In this document: piece by piece, positions 63,021 to 64,000 of the stretch
Layout: the number at the start of each line of letters is the position of its first letter
Position numbering within the stretch: the stretch's first letter is position 1
From: Gammaproteobacteria bacterium
GTDB taxonomy: Bacteria; Pseudomonadota; Gammaproteobacteria; DSM-16500
Reading direction: 5' to 3'
DNA length: 64,000 nucleotides
Assembly: GCA_031291175.1 (NCBI GenBank)
Contig: JARLJO010000023.1
Location: 1-64,000 of the forward strand
Notes under the pieces: model-generated
Told to the model about the DNA's origin: nothing
Seen by the model: the letters and a program-made list of their open reading frames with translations, nothing else
The model's database searches: none
Made by a program: the position numbers and the translations under genes

Positions 63021-64000
63021 ATGCTAAATAGATACTTTCTATCCTTATGCTTAGGCTTGTTCGGTCTTCTCTTCTCATTCACAGCGTTTGCTGATGCAAA
63101 TTTTGTTGATAGGCCAGAGGTTCAAACTTTTATTCAACGAATGGTGACCAAATACCATTTTAACCAGGAATACCTCTACAACGTTTTCAGTGCTGTCAAA
63201 GTACGGCCTAGCGTTAATCGAAGTGTCAAAGCGCCGATGGAAAAAGAGGCCGCCTGGTATACTTATCAAAGAATTTTTATTACGGAATCCCGTATACGTC
63301 AAGGCGTGACTTTCTGGGAGCGTAACAGAGAAGCCCTGGCTCAAGCCGAAAGAACCTATGGAGTTCCTGCCAGTATCATTGTGGCAACAGTCGGTGTCGA
63401 AACCAAATATGGCAAGAACAAAGGTGAATACCCCGTCATTGATGCTTTAACGAATATTGCATTCAGCGGCTCATCGCGCTCGAATTATTTCCGTCAAGAA
63501 TTGGAAGAATTTCTGTTGCTAACCCGCGAACAACATTTAAATCCATTAACTGTGCGCGGCTCCTATGCAGGCGCCATGGGTCAACCACAATTTATGCCTA
63601 GTAGCTATCGTCATTACGCTGTTAGCTTGAATGGTAGCTCCAGAGCCGATTTAACCAACAATGAAAACGACATCATCGCCAGTGTCGCCAATTATTATCA
63701 AAAACACGGTTGGAAAGCCAACCAGATGGTTGCCATTCCAACCTTGATTCAGCGTAAGCACTATCACTTAGCGACTGCCTCTGATATGCATTCATCCCCT
63801 CTCTCATCGGGTGAGTTGGCAAGTTATGGCATCTATCCGTATGTCCAATTACCAGCGAATCAATCCGTAAAAGTAATCCAACTGAAAGGATTTCATGGTG
63901 ATGAATACTGGGTTGGTTTGCACAACTTTGATGTCATCAAACGCTACAACCCAAGCGATCTATACGCCATGGCGGTATATCAATTGAGTTACTATATTAA
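63021..64000 (+). CDS. mltB: Lytic murein transglycosylase B, 3' end cut by window
   Basis: 326 codons to the window edge with no stop. The usual family length of ~330-360 means little is missing. A signal peptide (~1-24, SLCLGLFGLLFSFTAFADA) lacks a lipobox Cys, so unlike E. coli MltB it may be periplasmic and not a lipoprotein. The catalytic Glu is in IVATVGVETKYGKNKGEYPV (~120). RGSYAGAMGQPQFMPSSYR (~178) and the C-terminal YNPSDLYAMAVYQLSYYI match the family. It cleaves glycan strands in the elongation cluster and starts 10 bases after mrdB. Confidence 0.93.
   Translation, partial: MLNRYFLSLCLGLFGLLFSFTAFADANFVDRPEVQTFIQRMVTKYHFNQEYLYNVFSAVKVRPSVNRSVKAPMEKEAAWYTYQRIFITESRIRQGVTFWERNREALAQAERTYGVPASIIVATVGVETKYGKNKGEYPVIDALTNIAFSGSSRSNYFRQELEEFLLLTREQHLNPLTVRGSYAGAMGQPQFMPSSYRHYAVSLNGSSRADLTNNENDIIASVANYYQKHGWKANQMVAIPTLIQRKHYHLATASDMHSSPLSSGELASYGIYPYVQLPANQSVKVIQLKGFHGDEYWVGLHNFDVIKRYNPSDLYAMAVYQLSYYI

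Overview
The window looks like chromosome of a gammaproteobacterium, most likely from the Legionellales/Coxiellaceae side (inference). The housekeeping proteins (LepA, Era, HtpG, AcnA, CysS, GltX, Kbl, Tdh, MrdA/RodA, SdhE-YgfX) are typical gammaproteobacterial types. Base composition is moderate to AT-leaning. Several orphan proteins without a signal peptide resemble the accessory/effector-like repertoire of that order. No rRNA, convincing tRNA, CRISPR array or intact transposase is visible. The first ~140 bases (GC-rich, ending in a run of 24 C) do not fit the rest and probably mark a contig end or chimeric join.

Layout. 449-10857 (minus strand): a nearly complete MSHA-type type IV pilus locus in the classical order mshI, a PilN-like gene, mshJ, K, L, M, N, E, G, followed by two tandem major-pilin-like genes separated by a strong hairpin terminator. 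11021-18870: M20 peptidase, EamA exporter, ZapE, a small secreted protein, PfkA, an MFS transporter and HemF. 18942-25898: AcnA and then three orphan genes (two-TM protein, large propeller-like protein, periplasmic coiled coil). 26168-36127 (minus): cysS and gltX overlapping, pdxJ-recO, then era, rnc, lepB, lepA and sdhE-ygfX; palindromic elements sit inside this otherwise compact series. 36626-38858: kbl-tdh threonine catabolism. 39043-48576: HAD-type protein, a candidate small RNA with a strong promoter, M17 aminopeptidase, alanine dehydrogenase, HtpG, a secreted protein and a second HAD protein. 48956-52480: an unusual 1174-residue flavin/iron-sulfur reductase fusion. 52690-54920: divergent tyrosine recombinase and KfrA-like protein, with a palindromic operator candidate. 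55295-58828: O-methyltransferase, LemA, HtpX-like protease, PagL-like deacylase, orphan pilin. 59923-64000: mrdA-mrdB-mltB cell-wall elongation cluster; mltB runs off the window.

The most distinctive feature is the repeat content of the intergenic DNA. Family A is a short hairpin with an invariant CTTGT loop and compensated arm changes, about 14 copies, four of them in inverted pairs, so REP/REPIN-like. Family B is a ~115-base double-hairpin element with three full copies and one partial copy. Family C is a ~104-base MITE-like element with GTAGGTTGGG terminal inverted repeats, one copy tandemly duplicated. There is also a 25-base tandem array at 59006-59120. None of these is explained by a gene in the window.

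The best candidates for something undescribed are the repeat families A and B, the structured RNA at 41912-41995, the 1174-residue fusion oxidoreductase, and the recombinase/KfrA pair. All functional names rest on reading motifs by eye; no database search was run.
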